Below are positions 9,356-18,073 of a stretch of 43,349 nt of DNA, in pieces; position 1 is the stretch's first letter, and each line of letters begins with the position of its first letter. Source of the DNA: Acidobacteriota bacterium. Lineage in GTDB: Bacteria; Acidobacteriota; Terriglobia; Bryobacterales; Bryobacteraceae. A model generated the notes under the pieces. It was given only the letters and a program-made list of their open reading frames with translations, made no database searches and was not told where the DNA came from. A program made the position numbers and the translations under genes. Where the stretch lies: the NCBI GenBank assembly GCA_016870915.1, contig VFZY01000027.1:1-43349 (forward strand), read 5' to 3'.

Positions 9356-9422
9356 GGCTGTCATTCGAAACAGCCACGGCACATTTCACTAAAATCAACG
9401 CGCCGGAACGGGATTTTCCGTT
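9356..9422. other. two small inverted repeats in the 125-base gap between the MEMO gene and the large membrane protein
   Basis: GGCTGT (9356-9361) pairs with ACAGCC (9370-9375) over an 8-base loop, and AACGG (9407-9411) pairs with CCGTT (9418-9422) over a 6-base loop. On the minus strand they follow the stop of the MEMO gene and precede the start at 9316. Neither has a clear U-run, so they are at best weak terminator or operator candidates. Confidence 0.3.
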
Positions 9423-9441
9423 GGAATTTGAAGCCCGGCTC

Positions 9442-10662
9442 TTAGAAAGACCGGAAGTGCATCGCGGTGAACGAAACCACGCTTTCGGGATCGATTTGCC
9501 ACTGCTGATACCGCGCAACGGACCCCTTGGCGTGCGGCATCGCCTTCAGAAACGTATACAACGCCGATGATCCGCACCAGTTCAAGTCATCCTGGTTCCG
9601 CCGGACCATATCCCAATACCCAGACGCATCGCCCCCTGCGATGGCTGCCAGACGCCGGCGGTCCTGTTCCGCGATCTCGAGCATCCGCCCCTGGTTCTCG
9701 AACGCGGGTTCCTCGTCCTGGTAGCGCCGGCCAATATGCGCCAAATCCACTCCCAGAATGAACTTGAGGCGCCGCCCTTCACGTGCCGCCATGTTGCCCA
9801 ACGCATCGAAAAACCGGGTCGTTCCGGGCTGATCCTCGGGCATTCCCTGGCCCAGGTAGACGCTTCGCGCGAAGCTTCCCACCATCACGGGCACAACGCG
9901 CACGCCGGCGCCCAGCAAGTGCTGCAGGAACAGCACCTGAAACTCCACGGTGTGCTCGTAGGCGTGCGCGAAATCCTCCATGATCACGCCGTCGCCCGCG
10001 GCTTGGGCCAGTTCGTCCACCAGTGCCACTTCGGTGCGGGCCGCGCCCAATGGCGTGATGTAGTTCTTGCGCGTCAGCCCGAAGCGGTCAGGTTCGCCGC
10101 TGTGGGACGTGCCGAGAATGACGAAGACATCGTCGCGCATCTCCCGCGTCAGTGCCGCGTACGCATCGCGGTAGGACTCCCAGCCACCTTCCGGGCTGAC
10201 GTGCGGCGCCGCAATGGCGCAGAGGCTGGAGATTTCGGGCGCCGCGGCGCGATCCATGTAGCGGCGCATGGTTCCGCCCAACTCTTCGGGCTCTTCGGGA
10301 TAGGCGGCGCCGGCGTGCGCGGGCAGTCTTTCGGGGGTTGCCGCGAAGGCTTCATGAATCTCGTCGCGCAGGGCCTGGAACCGTTCGTTCTCCAGAAATC
10401 CGGCTTCGTCCAGCGCTTCGGCAAGCTGTCCCACAACCTCGCCCGCCCCAAGGTCACCGCCGGACATCTGGAACGCGGCGTCCTTCAGATCGCGTTCGGA
10501 GTGCTCGCCATCGAAGAAGCCCAACATGCCCACCAGGGGTGGCGGAATCAGCAGGGCCATGCCGGTGTAACGGCCGTCGCGCAGCAGCAGTCCGGGGCGC
10601 TCCTCATCGGGCGACGGCATCACTTCCAGGTCGGCCCGAAGGGCGGCCAGTGTTTGCGGCAT
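9442..10662 (-). CDS. MEMO1 / AmmeMemoRadiSam system protein B family protein
   Basis: A 406-residue protein whose C-terminal 270 residues match the MEMO1 family, related to class III extradiol dioxygenases. Putative metal or active-site residues are His154 (AAPHVSPEGGW), His187 (GTSHSGEPD), His237 (AYEHTVEFQ) and His309 (GVDLAHIGRR), with a Cys in LNWCGSSALYT. The first 130 residues are an extra domain (LLRDGRYTGMALLIPPPL) found in the longer bacterial members. In many genomes this protein is accompanied by an AMMECR1 protein and a radical SAM enzyme; neither is in this window. It diverges from the AraC-type regulator, and TACCAT lies exactly six bases before its ATG, suggesting a leaderless mRNA. 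The cellular role of bacterial members is not established. Confidence 0.85.
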   Translation of the reverse strand: MPQTLAALRADLEVMPSPDEERPGLLLRDGRYTGMALLIPPPLVGMLGFFDGEHSERDLKDAAFQMSGGDLGAGEVVGQLAEALDEAGFLENERFQALRDEIHEAFAATPERLPAHAGAAYPEEPEELGGTMRRYMDRAAAPEISSLCAIAAPHVSPEGGWESYRDAYAALTREMRDDVFVILGTSHSGEPDRFGLTRKNYITPLGAARTEVALVDELAQAAGDGVIMEDFAHAYEHTVEFQVLFLQHLLGAGVRVVPVMVGSFARSVYLGQGMPEDQPGTTRFFDALGNMAAREGRRLKFILGVDLAHIGRRYQDEEPAFENQGRMLEIAEQDRRRLAAIAGGDASGYWDMVRRNQDDLNWCGSSALYTFLKAMPHAKGSVARYQQWQIDPESVVSFTAMHFRSF

Positions 10663-10668
10663 TCTCCG

Positions 10669-10674
10669 ATGGTA
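10669..10674 (-). promoter_or_regulatory. -10-like box TACCAT six bases before the MEMO start
   Basis: Minus-strand TACCAT, then CGGAGA, then the ATG at 10662. Transcription starting about seven bases after the box would begin at the start codon. No convincing -35 is visible. GGAG inside the gap is too close to the ATG for a normal ribosome site. Confidence 0.45.
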
Positions 10675-10702
10675 GCGTGTGTGCCGCGTTTGCCGCGCGC
10701 GC

Positions 10703-10708
10703 TACACT
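10703..10708 (+). promoter_or_regulatory. -10-like box TACACT six bases before the AraC-type regulator start
   Basis: TACACT is followed by six bases and a GTG at 10715 that is in frame with the ATG at 10721. This is the arrangement seen in front of several other genes here and supports a leaderless start at 10715. Confidence 0.4.
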
Positions 10709-10714
10709 GTGGTG

Positions 10715-11485
10715 GTGCCGATGCGGTTTGAGCAGCGATCGCCCTCCCCGGCTTTGGCCGCGGTGGTATCCCGCTTCTGGCAAGTGGAGGGACACCCGGG
10801 CGGCGAAGAGCAGATTGTACCCGACGGCCGCACCGAGATTGTCTTCCATCTGCACCCAACGCCGGAACGGGATGATGGGGATGGCGCAGTTTACCAGCCG
10901 CCGGCGATGCTGGCGGGCCAGATTGACCAGGCGTTGACACTGCGGATGCCCGTGGGTTTAGCCGCTTTCGGCATCACTCTGCGGCCTGAAGCTTCCGGTC
11001 TGGCGCGCATTCCGGCCGCGGACCTTGCGGGCCGGTTCGAGGCCATTGAGGACCTTTTTGGCGCCGGCGCCGCACGCTGGCGTGACCGCATTGAGCACGC
11101 TCGCGGCTTCGATCATCGCGTGAGCATCAGCGAGACCTATCTGGCGGCCCTGGTGCCAGCCGCCGATCCACGCGTCCGGGCCGCGTGCCAACACCTGAGC
11201 CTGGGCGCCTCCATTGACCGGGCGGCCGCGCAGGCAGAGATCGGGCGCCGCCAGTTGGAGCGGCTTTTCCTCCGCCAGGTGGGCGTTGAGCCGAAGCGCT
11301 ACGCCCGGATCGTGCGTTTTCAGCGAGCGCTGCGGGCCAGGCAGAGCGGGTTGGCGTGGGCTGAGGTGGCGCTGGAAGCCGGCTACTACGATCAGTCCCA
11401 CCTGATTGCGGACTACCGCGTGTTTGCCGGCCGCACGCCGGCATCCCTGACCCTTACGCCGTTCAGCCACGCACTCACGGCCTAA
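10715..11485 (+). CDS. AraC-family transcriptional regulator with DUF6597-type N-terminal domain
   Basis: About 256 residues. The N-terminal 130 residues (FWQVEGHPGGEEQIVPDGRTE) resemble the DUF6597 sensory domain of AraC-type regulators. The C-terminal 100 residues hold the two helix-turn-helix units: ASIDRAAAQAEIGRRQLERL, then RQVGVEPKRYARIVRFQ and LAWAEVALEAGYYDQSHLI, ending FAGRTPASLT. It should bind DNA in the cytoplasm. The frame is open back to a GTG at 10679, but that would leave only 16 bases to the divergent MEMO gene. I prefer 10715 (GTG) or 10721 (ATG) because of the TACACT box. Its divergent position makes the MEMO gene a possible target. Confidence 0.88.
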   Translation: MPMRFEQRSPSPALAAVVSRFWQVEGHPGGEEQIVPDGRTEIVFHLHPTPERDDGDGAVYQPPAMLAGQIDQALTLRMPVGLAAFGITLRPEASGLARIPAADLAGRFEAIEDLFGAGAARWRDRIEHARGFDHRVSISETYLAALVPAADPRVRAACQHLSLGASIDRAAAQAEIGRRQLERLFLRQVGVEPKRYARIVRFQRALRARQSGLAWAEVALEAGYYDQSHLIADYRVFAGRTPASLTLTPFSHALTA

Positions 11486-11556
11486 ACTGGCGCCATGCCG
11501 CGAGGTCGCATTTTTCCAAGATCGCCGGGCGTCTCCTGGCCTATCCTGAACCCAAG

Positions 11557-12009
11557 ATGATTTTCAATCTCATGGCCGCCTCAATCCTTTTTGCCGCCGA
11601 GCCCGGCGTCTCTGACCTTTCCTTCTTCTCCGGCTGTTGGGAGATCCGCTCCGGGGCGCTTCTTGTGGAAGAAGCCTGGTCGTCCGCCACGGCGGGCACG
11701 CTCTTCGGCTGGAGCCGTACCATTCGCGACGGCAAGACCGTGCAGTGGGAGTTGATGCGCATCGAGATGAAGGATGGCAAGCCGGTCTTCGTCCCGTCGG
11801 TTTCCGGCTCCGAGAAGCCGGTGGAGTTCAAGGCTGTCCGATCCTCGGCCACCGAAGTAGTTTTCGAGAACCTTGCCCATGACTTTCCGCAGCGCATTAT
11901 CTACAAGCGCAATGGCGCCGATCTGGACGCCCGCATTGAGGGCACCATCAAGGGCCAGGCCCGCGGCAAGGACTTTCCCTACAAACGCGTCGCCTGCGCC
12001 GGCCGTTGA
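11557..12009 (+). CDS. DUF6265-family small secreted protein
   Basis: A 150-residue protein with a short hydrophobic leader (MIFNLMAASILFAAEP), suggesting export. The core has the features of the DUF6265 family, a lipocalin-like small beta protein: GCWEIRSGALLVEEAWS, GTLFGWSRTIRDGK, FENLAHDFPQRIIYKR. Function is unknown. TATCCT lies nine bases before the ATG. Its last 31 bases overlap the end of the convergent DinG-like helicase gene, an unusually deep tail-to-tail overlap that leaves no room for a separate terminator. Confidence 0.75.
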   Translation: MIFNLMAASILFAAEPGVSDLSFFSGCWEIRSGALLVEEAWSSATAGTLFGWSRTIRDGKTVQWELMRIEMKDGKPVFVPSVSGSEKPVEFKAVRSSATEVVFENLAHDFPQRIIYKRNGADLDARIEGTIKGQARGKDFPYKRVACAGR

Positions 12010-13931
12010 TCGAAGAACCGCTCGACGGCGCCTAGATTGGTGGTGAAGTCGTAGTCCGGCAGACTATCGAAAAAGATCTGTCCGTACCGTGTGCGGGTGA
12101 TGCGGTTGTCCAGCAGCACCAGGACGCCGCGATCAGTCCGGGCGCGGATCAACCGTCCGAAGCCCTGCTTGAGAGCGATGGCCGCTTGGGGCACCTGGTA
12201 GTCGAAGAACGGATTGCCGCCGGAGTCCCGAATGGTGCGGATGCGTGCTTCCACCACCGGGTCATTGGGCACCGCGAAGGGCAGCTTGTCGATGATCACG
12301 CAACTTAGTTGCTCGCCCTGGACATCCACGCCCTGCCAGAAGGAGGCGGATCCGAACAGCACGCAGTTGGGCGTGGCGCGGAACTGTTCGAGCAGCGCGT
12401 TCTTCGGCGCCTGGCCCTGCAGAAGCACGGGGTATTCCAGGAACGCGCTCACGCGCTCATGCACAAGGCGCATCTGCTGGAAGCTGGTGAACAGAACAAA
12501 GGCCCGTCCCTGGCTGGCCTCCAGAATGCGGAGAACTTCCTGCGCCGCCGCCGCCGCGAACCCATCGCTGCGCGGGTCCGGCAGATGCTGGGGTACGTAG
12601 AGCAGGGCCTGCACCGGATAGTCGAACGAACCCGGCACCACCAATGTTCGGGCCGCTCGCAAGCCCAGCCGCTGTTGCAGGAACTGGAATCCGCCCTCCA
12701 CAGCGAGAGTGGCCGAGGTGAGCACCACGGTGTCGATTTCGTCGAATAGCCGCTCGGTGAGCAGTGCGGCCACCTCGATTGGTGTCGCCTGCAGTGAGGT
12801 GGTCCGGTTGCGGCGTTCGATCCAGTAGACGAACCCGGGGTCCGATGCCTCCATCCAGAAACGGATGCAGTGCGCCATCTCACGCGCACGCCGGTGCAGG
12901 GGGTGGATCTCCTCCGGCGCATCCTTGATCAACTGAAGATGCGATGACACCAGTTCCAGCGCGACGGTGAGATCATCGAACGCCTGTTGGTTCTGCACCA
13001 GCCACGCGTGCTGGCCGCTGAACCCCGCCCGGCCCTCGGTCTGCCCGAACAACGCGAAAAAGCGTTCGGACATCTCTTCGAGCGTCATCAGAATCCGGTC
13101 CAACTCGGTTGAACCCAGGTTCTTCCGCCGCGACGTCGCAAGAACATCGCGCTTCAGTTCCGAGATCTGATAATTGCTCACGGCGAGCCCGAAGTACTGC
13201 CCGGCGACATCCTCAATCTCGTGGGCCTCGTCGAAGATCACCGCGGTATAGGCCGGAATCACCGCGCCATGTTCCTCCCGCTTCAGCGCCAGGTCGGCGA
13301 AGAACAGATGGTGATTCACGATGACGATGTCGGCCTCAGCGGCGCGCCGCTGCATCTCCGTGACGAAGCAGCGTTCGTGCTGCGGACACTTCTGGCCGGT
13401 GCACAGGTCGCGCCGCGCGTCCAGTTTGGCCCAGGCTGTTGAGGACTCCGGCAGATCCTTGAGCTCGGCTCGGTCGCCGGTTTGGGTGTTCTGCTCCCAG
13501 TCGCGGATGATCTTGAAGTCGCTCACTTCCTCAAGACCGGTGAGGATGGGTTCCTTGTCCGCGTCGTACACCTTCTGGCGGCACAGGTAGTTCGCCCTGC
13601 CCTTCATGTACGCCACCCGGAGCCTGTTGTCGAAGTGCTGCTGAAGGAACGGAACGTCCTTGTAATAGAGCTGTTCCTGCAGGTTTTTTGTGCCGGTGGA
13701 GATCACCACCTTGCGGGCCGAAAGGATCGCTGGAATCAGGTAAGCCAGTGTCTTTCCGGTTCCCGTTCCGGCCTCAACTACCAGGTGCTTCCGCTCGCTG
13801 AGCGCGGATTCCACCGCTTCCGCCATCTGGAGCTGCCCCTCACGGAACTCGTAGTTCGGATGCCATTCCGAAAGAATGCCCCGGCGCGCGAAAAACTGGC
13901 GCGCCGTCAGGACTTGGGCGGGGGGCTGCAT
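11979..13931 (-). CDS. ATP-dependent DNA helicase, DinG/XPD-like (iron-sulfur superfamily 2)
   Basis: A 650-residue helicase. Walker A is EAGTGTGKT at residues 53-61 and the DEAH box is at 234-237 (VIFDEAHEIED). Four cysteines at 117, 177, 182 and 188 (YLCRQK, RDLCTGQKCPQHERC) match the 4Fe-4S cluster domain of DinG and XPD. C-terminal motifs include VVLTSATL, VLFGSASFWQGVD and the QGFGRLIRARTDRG arginine-finger motif VI. Such enzymes unwind DNA 5' to 3' and resolve R-loops or forked DNA. There is no exonuclease domain, unlike the DinG of many Firmicutes. TAAAAT lies 15 bases before the ATG as a possible -10 box. Confidence 0.92.
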   Translation of the reverse strand: MQPPAQVLTARQFFARRGILSEWHPNYEFREGQLQMAEAVESALSERKHLVVEAGTGTGKTLAYLIPAILSARKVVISTGTKNLQEQLYYKDVPFLQQHFDNRLRVAYMKGRANYLCRQKVYDADKEPILTGLEEVSDFKIIRDWEQNTQTGDRAELKDLPESSTAWAKLDARRDLCTGQKCPQHERCFVTEMQRRAAEADIVIVNHHLFFADLALKREEHGAVIPAYTAVIFDEAHEIEDVAGQYFGLAVSNYQISELKRDVLATSRRKNLGSTELDRILMTLEEMSERFFALFGQTEGRAGFSGQHAWLVQNQQAFDDLTVALELVSSHLQLIKDAPEEIHPLHRRAREMAHCIRFWMEASDPGFVYWIERRNRTTSLQATPIEVAALLTERLFDEIDTVVLTSATLAVEGGFQFLQQRLGLRAARTLVVPGSFDYPVQALLYVPQHLPDPRSDGFAAAAAQEVLRILEASQGRAFVLFTSFQQMRLVHERVSAFLEYPVLLQGQAPKNALLEQFRATPNCVLFGSASFWQGVDVQGEQLSCVIIDKLPFAVPNDPVVEARIRTIRDSGGNPFFDYQVPQAAIALKQGFGRLIRARTDRGVLVLLDNRITRTRYGQIFFDSLPDYDFTTNLGAVERFFDQRPAQATRL

Positions 13932-13949
13932 GGCGGGACGACTCCCATT

Positions 13950-15116
13950 TTATCGTCCGCGGCGGGCGGAGCGGTTCCAATACACTCTCAGGTTCTGAGT
14001 GGCCGAGCCGATGCAGGCGATGTCCGGGCGCGCATCGCCATCCAGGTCGGCCACGGCGCAGCCCGATGCCGCCATGGTCTTCTGCTCCAGAACCTCGCGG
14101 AGCCATGGTCCCTTTTTTGGCTTGCGATACACGGCCACGCCGCCGCCCCCGGCTCGCCAACCGGTGATGACTTCGTCACGCCCGTCGCCATCCAGGTCGG
14201 CCGTGTGAATGGTGTGGCCCTGGTCGATGGCCTCATCGATCACCTGGCGCCGCCATTCCTTGCCCTGCTTTTCATAGACGGTGACCATGTTTCCGTGCCA
14301 GGGCTCGATGGCGGTGACATACCGGGCGCGCCCCAGCCGGCCCACGGCAAGATCACTGGCGCCGCTCTTCGGCCAGGCGGCCGGCGCTCCTTTGGCAATC
14401 TCGATTCGTTTCCAGGCACCGCCCTTGCCCAGGCTGTACACGTGGAGCCCGGAAAAGCTGGCTGTCAGGATGTCGTCGCGGCGGTCGCCGTTCCAATCCG
14501 CGACGAAGATCCCGTGGGTCACCCCTTCGTTCTCGCTACCGATCGTTTCACGGGTCCATGTGCCGGGCCGGTAGAACACCAGGGGGACGTGGTCGCGATA
14601 CTCGGGCGCCGCCGCGCGAGCCCCAGCCAGAGGTGCATTCACCGCGACCGGCCGGCCGTTCCCTTCGACGTCGGCCCAGCGGAGCCGGTGGGACGTCGTC
14701 AACTGATCGATTTCGCGCAGCCGCCAGGGCTGGCGCGGGTCGCCGGTATGGGTAAGGACAGAAACCGTGCCCCGGCTGCCCTTGGGTTCGTTTGCGAAAT
14801 CGCTGGCCAGTACGATCTCGGGAATTCCGTCGCCGTCCACGTCACGCGCGGCCAGGTTGATCATCCGGTTCACGCCCCGCGCCAGCACATGAGGTTGCCA
14901 GGATGGATTCTCGTACCACACCAGGTCCGGTTGGCCGCTCGCCAACCCGATGAGGTCCGTTTTGCGGTCACCGTTCACATCCACGGCGATCACCTGGTAG
15001 CCGCCTTTTAGCCCTGTGGCCACGGTCTGCCCTTCAAAATCCGCCGCCGGCGCGTACGCCGCAAAAGCCAGACCGATACAATAGTTCAATATGCGGAAAT
15101 CCGCGGGTGCCTTCAT
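13950..15116 (-). CDS. secreted FG-GAP/VCBS repeat beta-propeller protein
   Basis: About 388 residues from the ATG at 15116 (the frame is open to 15185). It has a signal-like N-terminus with a hydrophobic run YCIGLAFAAYAPA. The body consists of FG-GAP-type repeats with calcium-binding loops: DVNGDRKTD, DVDGDGIPE, DVEGNGRP, DWNGDRRDD, DLDGDGRDE and DLDGDARPD. It should fold as a seven-bladed propeller outside the cytoplasm. The function is unknown; such proteins are abundant in acidobacteria. The start overlaps the divergent TolB-like gene by 26 bases. A TTG at 15089 would remove the overlap, so the exact start is open. Confidence 0.8.
   Translation of the reverse strand: MKAPADFRILNYCIGLAFAAYAPAADFEGQTVATGLKGGYQVIAVDVNGDRKTDLIGLASGQPDLVWYENPSWQPHVLARGVNRMINLAARDVDGDGIPEIVLASDFANEPKGSRGTVSVLTHTGDPRQPWRLREIDQLTTSHRLRWADVEGNGRPVAVNAPLAGARAAAPEYRDHVPLVFYRPGTWTRETIGSENEGVTHGIFVADWNGDRRDDILTASFSGLHVYSLGKGGAWKRIEIAKGAPAAWPKSGASDLAVGRLGRARYVTAIEPWHGNMVTVYEKQGKEWRRQVIDEAIDQGHTIHTADLDGDGRDEVITGWRAGGGGVAVYRKPKKGPWLREVLEQKTMAASGCAVADLDGDARPDIACIGSATQNLRVYWNRSARRGR
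15077..15082 (+). promoter_or_regulatory. -10-like box TACAAT before the TolB-like gene
   Basis: TACAAT is followed by eight bases and the ATG at 15091, so the transcript would have almost no leader. The box lies inside the 5' end of the divergent FG-GAP gene. No clear -35. Confidence 0.4.
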
Positions 15117-16116
15117 TTTTCTCCCTTTGCTCGCCTGGGGCCAGGCGAATGTCCTTGCTCCGCCCAAAACCAATCGCCTGTCCAATCTTAAACAGCTTAC
15201 GCATGGCGGGCAGAATGCCGAAGCCTACTGGTCGCCCAACGGCAAGAATCTGGTGTTTCAGTCGACGCGGGACAAGCTGTCGTGCGACCAGATCTTCACG
15301 ATGAAGGCGGATGGCAGCGAACAGAAGATGGTGTCTACGGGCAAGGGCCGCACCACCTGCGGTTATTTCGTGGGCAACCGGCGGATCGTCTATGCCTCCA
15401 CGCACGATGGGGGCGAGGGTTGTCCGGCCTCGCCTGATCGCAGCAAGGGTTATGTGTGGCCGGTCTACTCCAGCTACGACATCTACCTGGCCAACCGCGG
15501 GGGCAAGATCCTTCGCAAGCTCACCACCGGCCAGGGTTACGATGCCGAGGCCACGGTGAACCAGAAGACCCGGCGCATTCTTTACACATCCATGGCCAGC
15601 GGCGATCTGGAACTCTGGTCGATGGATTTCGACGGGACCCGCAAGGCGCAACTCACACGTGGCCCCGGTTACGACGGGGGCGCCGTCTTTTCACGCGACG
15701 GCCGGCGCATTGTCTGGCGCGCCCACCATCCGCGCACGCCTGAGGGCCTGGAGCGGTATCGCGCCCTTCTGAGGGACAATCTCACCAGCCCGATGAAGAT
15801 GGAGCTTTTCATCAGCCGCGGCGATGGCAGCGATGTGAAGCAGATCACCAGCTTCGGCTGCGCGTCGTTCGCCCCTACGTTCACGCCCGATGGACGGAAG
15901 ATCCTGTTCTCGTCGAACCGCCATGATTGCGATGGCCGCAAGTTTGAGCTCTACATGATCAATCTGGATGGCTCCGGCCTTGAGCAGGTCACCGACTTTG
16001 GAGGATTCACGTCGTTCCCCGAGTTTTCCAAGGACGGCAAGAAGCTGGTCTTCTCGTCCGACCATCAGGCAAAGGGCCGCTACGAGTTCAACATCTTCAC
16101 GGCTGACTGGAAGTGA
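15091..16116 (+). CDS. TolB-like PD40 beta-propeller protein
   Basis: A 341-residue protein with a signal peptide (AGAFIFLPLLAWGQA), expected in the periplasm. At least five PD40 blades are visible: AYWSPNGKNLVFQSTR, ATVNQKTRRILYTSM, AVFSRDGRRIVWRA, PTFTPDGRKILFSSNR and PEFSKDGKKLVFSSD. These match TolB-type propellers, which mediate protein-protein contacts. It lacks the N-terminal TolB domain, so it is not the Tol-Pal TolB. The final blade closes with NIFTADW. The stop overlaps the GTG of the next gene (GTGA), implying coupled translation. Confidence 0.85.
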   Translation: MRKSAGAFIFLPLLAWGQANVLAPPKTNRLSNLKQLTHGGQNAEAYWSPNGKNLVFQSTRDKLSCDQIFTMKADGSEQKMVSTGKGRTTCGYFVGNRRIVYASTHDGGEGCPASPDRSKGYVWPVYSSYDIYLANRGGKILRKLTTGQGYDAEATVNQKTRRILYTSMASGDLELWSMDFDGTRKAQLTRGPGYDGGAVFSRDGRRIVWRAHHPRTPEGLERYRALLRDNLTSPMKMELFISRGDGSDVKQITSFGCASFAPTFTPDGRKILFSSNRHDCDGRKFELYMINLDGSGLEQVTDFGGFTSFPEFSKDGKKLVFSSDHQAKGRYEFNIFTADWK

Positions 16117-17498
16117 CCCGGACGCGCCGCATCCTATTCTGGTGCGCGCTCAGTCTTGTTGTCGCAGCCACGCGCCTTACCCACGCCCGCATCCTTTGGA
16201 TTGAGGAGTGCTACCCCGCCGCCGGGGCTCTGAATCTGCTTGCCGGCAGGGCGCTTTACGGCGATTTCTGGTACGACAAACCACCGCTTGCCCCACTGCT
16301 GTACGCTCTTCTTGGCGTGCCTTCGGGAGTGGCGCTTCGTCTGGCCGGAGCTGGGTTCGTGATGCTGTGCGCCTGGCTTCTCTACGCCGCGGCACGCCGC
16401 ACCTGGGGCGAAACGGAGGGCTGTCTGGCCGCCTTGTTTTGCGCCTTCTACCTGACATTCGGCATCCCATCCGCTGTGCTAGCGCTGGCGCCCGATCTAC
16501 TGATGCTTGCGCCGCACGCCGCCGCCGTGTTCGCGCTCTGGTGTGGCAGGCCGGTGGCCGCCGGGGCCCTGGCCGGGCTCGGTTTCCTGCTGAATCCCAA
16601 GGGGCTCTTACTGCTGCCCGTTTGCGTCGCGTGGATGCCCGCCGCGTGGTGGCGTATCGTCCTGGGGTTCGCCGTCGCGGCCATCCCGCTTGCGTTTTTC
16701 GATCGGGCGGCGTACCTCGAACAGGTGTGGCGCTGGGGGCGCCTGTACGCTTCCGACACCTTTGTGAGCGATCCATTTTCGGAAGGATTGCGGCGGACGG
16801 TTCAATGGATGGGTTTCGCGGCTACGCTGGTGCTGGGCGCGTGGCTCGGTTGGCGGCGCGACCGCGACCGCACGTGGCTGATCTGGATCGCGCTGTGTTT
16901 GGTTGGGGTGGCGGCTGGCTGGCGCTTCGCCCCGCGCTACTACTTCCTGCTGCTGCCTCCGCTCATCCTGCTCGCGGCGCGCGGTCTTGCGGTTCGCAGC
17001 CGGTGGCGGACTTGGATTCTGGCGCTGCTTCTGGTTCCCCTGGCCCGATTTGGGCCTCGCTATGTGCAGCTTGCTCGCGACGGCGGAGCATCGTGGCAGG
17101 ATCTGGCCCTCTACCACGACAGCCGTGAGGCCGCCCTCCTGATCAATGAGCTGAAATCCCACGGCGATACGCTCTTTGTCTGGGGGTACCGGCCGGATAT
17201 CGACGTGCTCACGCGGCTTCCCGGCGGCGCGCCATACCTCGAATCGCAGCCCCTTACAGGGGTCTTTGCGGACCGCCACCTGGCGTCCGCCTCTCCCTCC
17301 GCCACGCCGGACTCGACCGCCACTCACCGGCGGCGCCTGGCCAACTCCCGCCCCACGTTCGTGGTCGACGGTCTGGGACCTCTCAACCCGAGGCTGGCCA
17401 TCACGGCCTATACGGATCTTCGTCCCTGGCTCGCCAACTATCGCGAGGTGGCCCGAACGCGGACCACTATACTTTACCGCCGGACTCAGCTCCCTTGA
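16113..17498 (+). CDS. GT39/ArnT-like integral membrane glycosyltransferase-type protein
   Basis: A 461-residue protein with about ten hydrophobic segments in its first 330 residues and a soluble 130-residue tail. The first loop carries adjacent acidic residues Glu31-Glu32 (WIEECYPAAGALNLL), then GRALYGDFWYDKPPL. That is the arrangement of GT39/ArnT-type enzymes using polyprenyl-phosphate sugars as donors. The tail has LFVWGYRPDIDVLTR, common in bacterial members. It would act in the inner membrane with its active site outside. The GTG start overlaps the stop of the propeller gene by four bases. Donor and acceptor are unknown. The last 13 bases overlap the convergent DinB-fold gene. Confidence 0.75.
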   Translation: MTRTRRILFWCALSLVVAATRLTHARILWIEECYPAAGALNLLAGRALYGDFWYDKPPLAPLLYALLGVPSGVALRLAGAGFVMLCAWLLYAAARRTWGETEGCLAALFCAFYLTFGIPSAVLALAPDLLMLAPHAAAVFALWCGRPVAAGALAGLGFLLNPKGLLLLPVCVAWMPAAWWRIVLGFAVAAIPLAFFDRAAYLEQVWRWGRLYASDTFVSDPFSEGLRRTVQWMGFAATLVLGAWLGWRRDRDRTWLIWIALCLVGVAAGWRFAPRYYFLLLPPLILLAARGLAVRSRWRTWILALLLVPLARFGPRYVQLARDGGASWQDLALYHDSREAALLINELKSHGDTLFVWGYRPDIDVLTRLPGGAPYLESQPLTGVFADRHLASASPSATPDSTATHRRRLANSRPTFVVDGLGPLNPRLAITAYTDLRPWLANYREVARTRTTILYRRTQLP

Positions 17499-18067
17499 CG
17501 CCCGGCCGCTTCCACGGTCACCGTGGGGTCGGCGCCGTCCCATGACACGTCCGCGGTGGGGCCGTAGGTACTGACCACGTCCTTTCCCAGCAGCCTCAGG
17601 TACACGGTCAACTGCGTCCGATGATGAGCGGTATGGAACATCCGCCGCCAAAGGATCCAGATTCGCTCCCGCCGGACGTCGAAGAACGCCGCTTCTTCCA
17701 GCCACCACGCGGTGCTTCGGGTGGCGATGAACTCCAGTCGCGGGAGCGCGAGATCTGTCAGCCGCCGTGCCATCGTCCCGGCGTCCGGGGCGCCGGGGGG
17801 AATCACTTCTTCCGGCGCCAACTCCCTGCCACCCAGGAACTCCCCGAAGAAGCGGCGCTCGCCCAGCAACTGGTGCCGCATGATCTCCAGGACCGTCATC
17901 GACTTGGGGTCAGGCCGGTACTCCAGGTCCTCCGGCGCGAACGCTTCCCACACCGAGGCCACCTTGTTGATCTCGCTGGCGTACGTTTCCACGACGTGGC
18001 GCCAGCACGGCTCCGTAGCTTGTGGAATCGCGCCCGCGGGGATCGCCATCTTTTCGTATCGCGCCAT
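17486..18067 (-). CDS. DinB-fold (DfsB/YfiT-like) putative metal-dependent protein
   Basis: A 193-residue four-helix-bundle protein of the DinB superfamily, unrelated to DNA polymerase IV. The expected metal triad is present: His65 in EIMRHQLLGE, and His145 with His148 or His149 in FHTAHHRTQLTVYLR. Family members are thiol-dependent transferases or damage-inducible proteins of unknown activity. TAGGAT lies exactly six bases before the ATG (18074-18079), suggesting a leaderless transcript. The gene diverges from amt across a 103-base gap. Confidence 0.85.
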   Translation of the reverse strand: MARYEKMAIPAGAIPQATEPCWRHVVETYASEINKVASVWEAFAPEDLEYRPDPKSMTVLEIMRHQLLGERRFFGEFLGGRELAPEEVIPPGAPDAGTMARRLTDLALPRLEFIATRSTAWWLEEAAFFDVRRERIWILWRRMFHTAHHRTQLTVYLRLLGKDVVSTYGPTADVSWDGADPTVTVEAAGRQGS

Positions 18068-18073
18068 CCCTTC

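Noticed and set aside
9736-10731. 331-codon plus-strand frame opposite the MEMO gene
   Set aside because: Covers both the MEMO gene and its promoter region antisense; no domains.
13482-15011. 509-codon plus-strand frame opposite the DinG-like helicase and FG-GAP genes
   Set aside because: It is antisense to two well-supported proteins, spans their boundary and has no recognisable domain; it is an artefact of GC-rich codon use.
16608-17708. 366-codon minus-strand frame across the GT39-like gene and the DinB-fold gene
   Set aside because: Low-complexity Arg/Pro-rich translation crossing two real genes.
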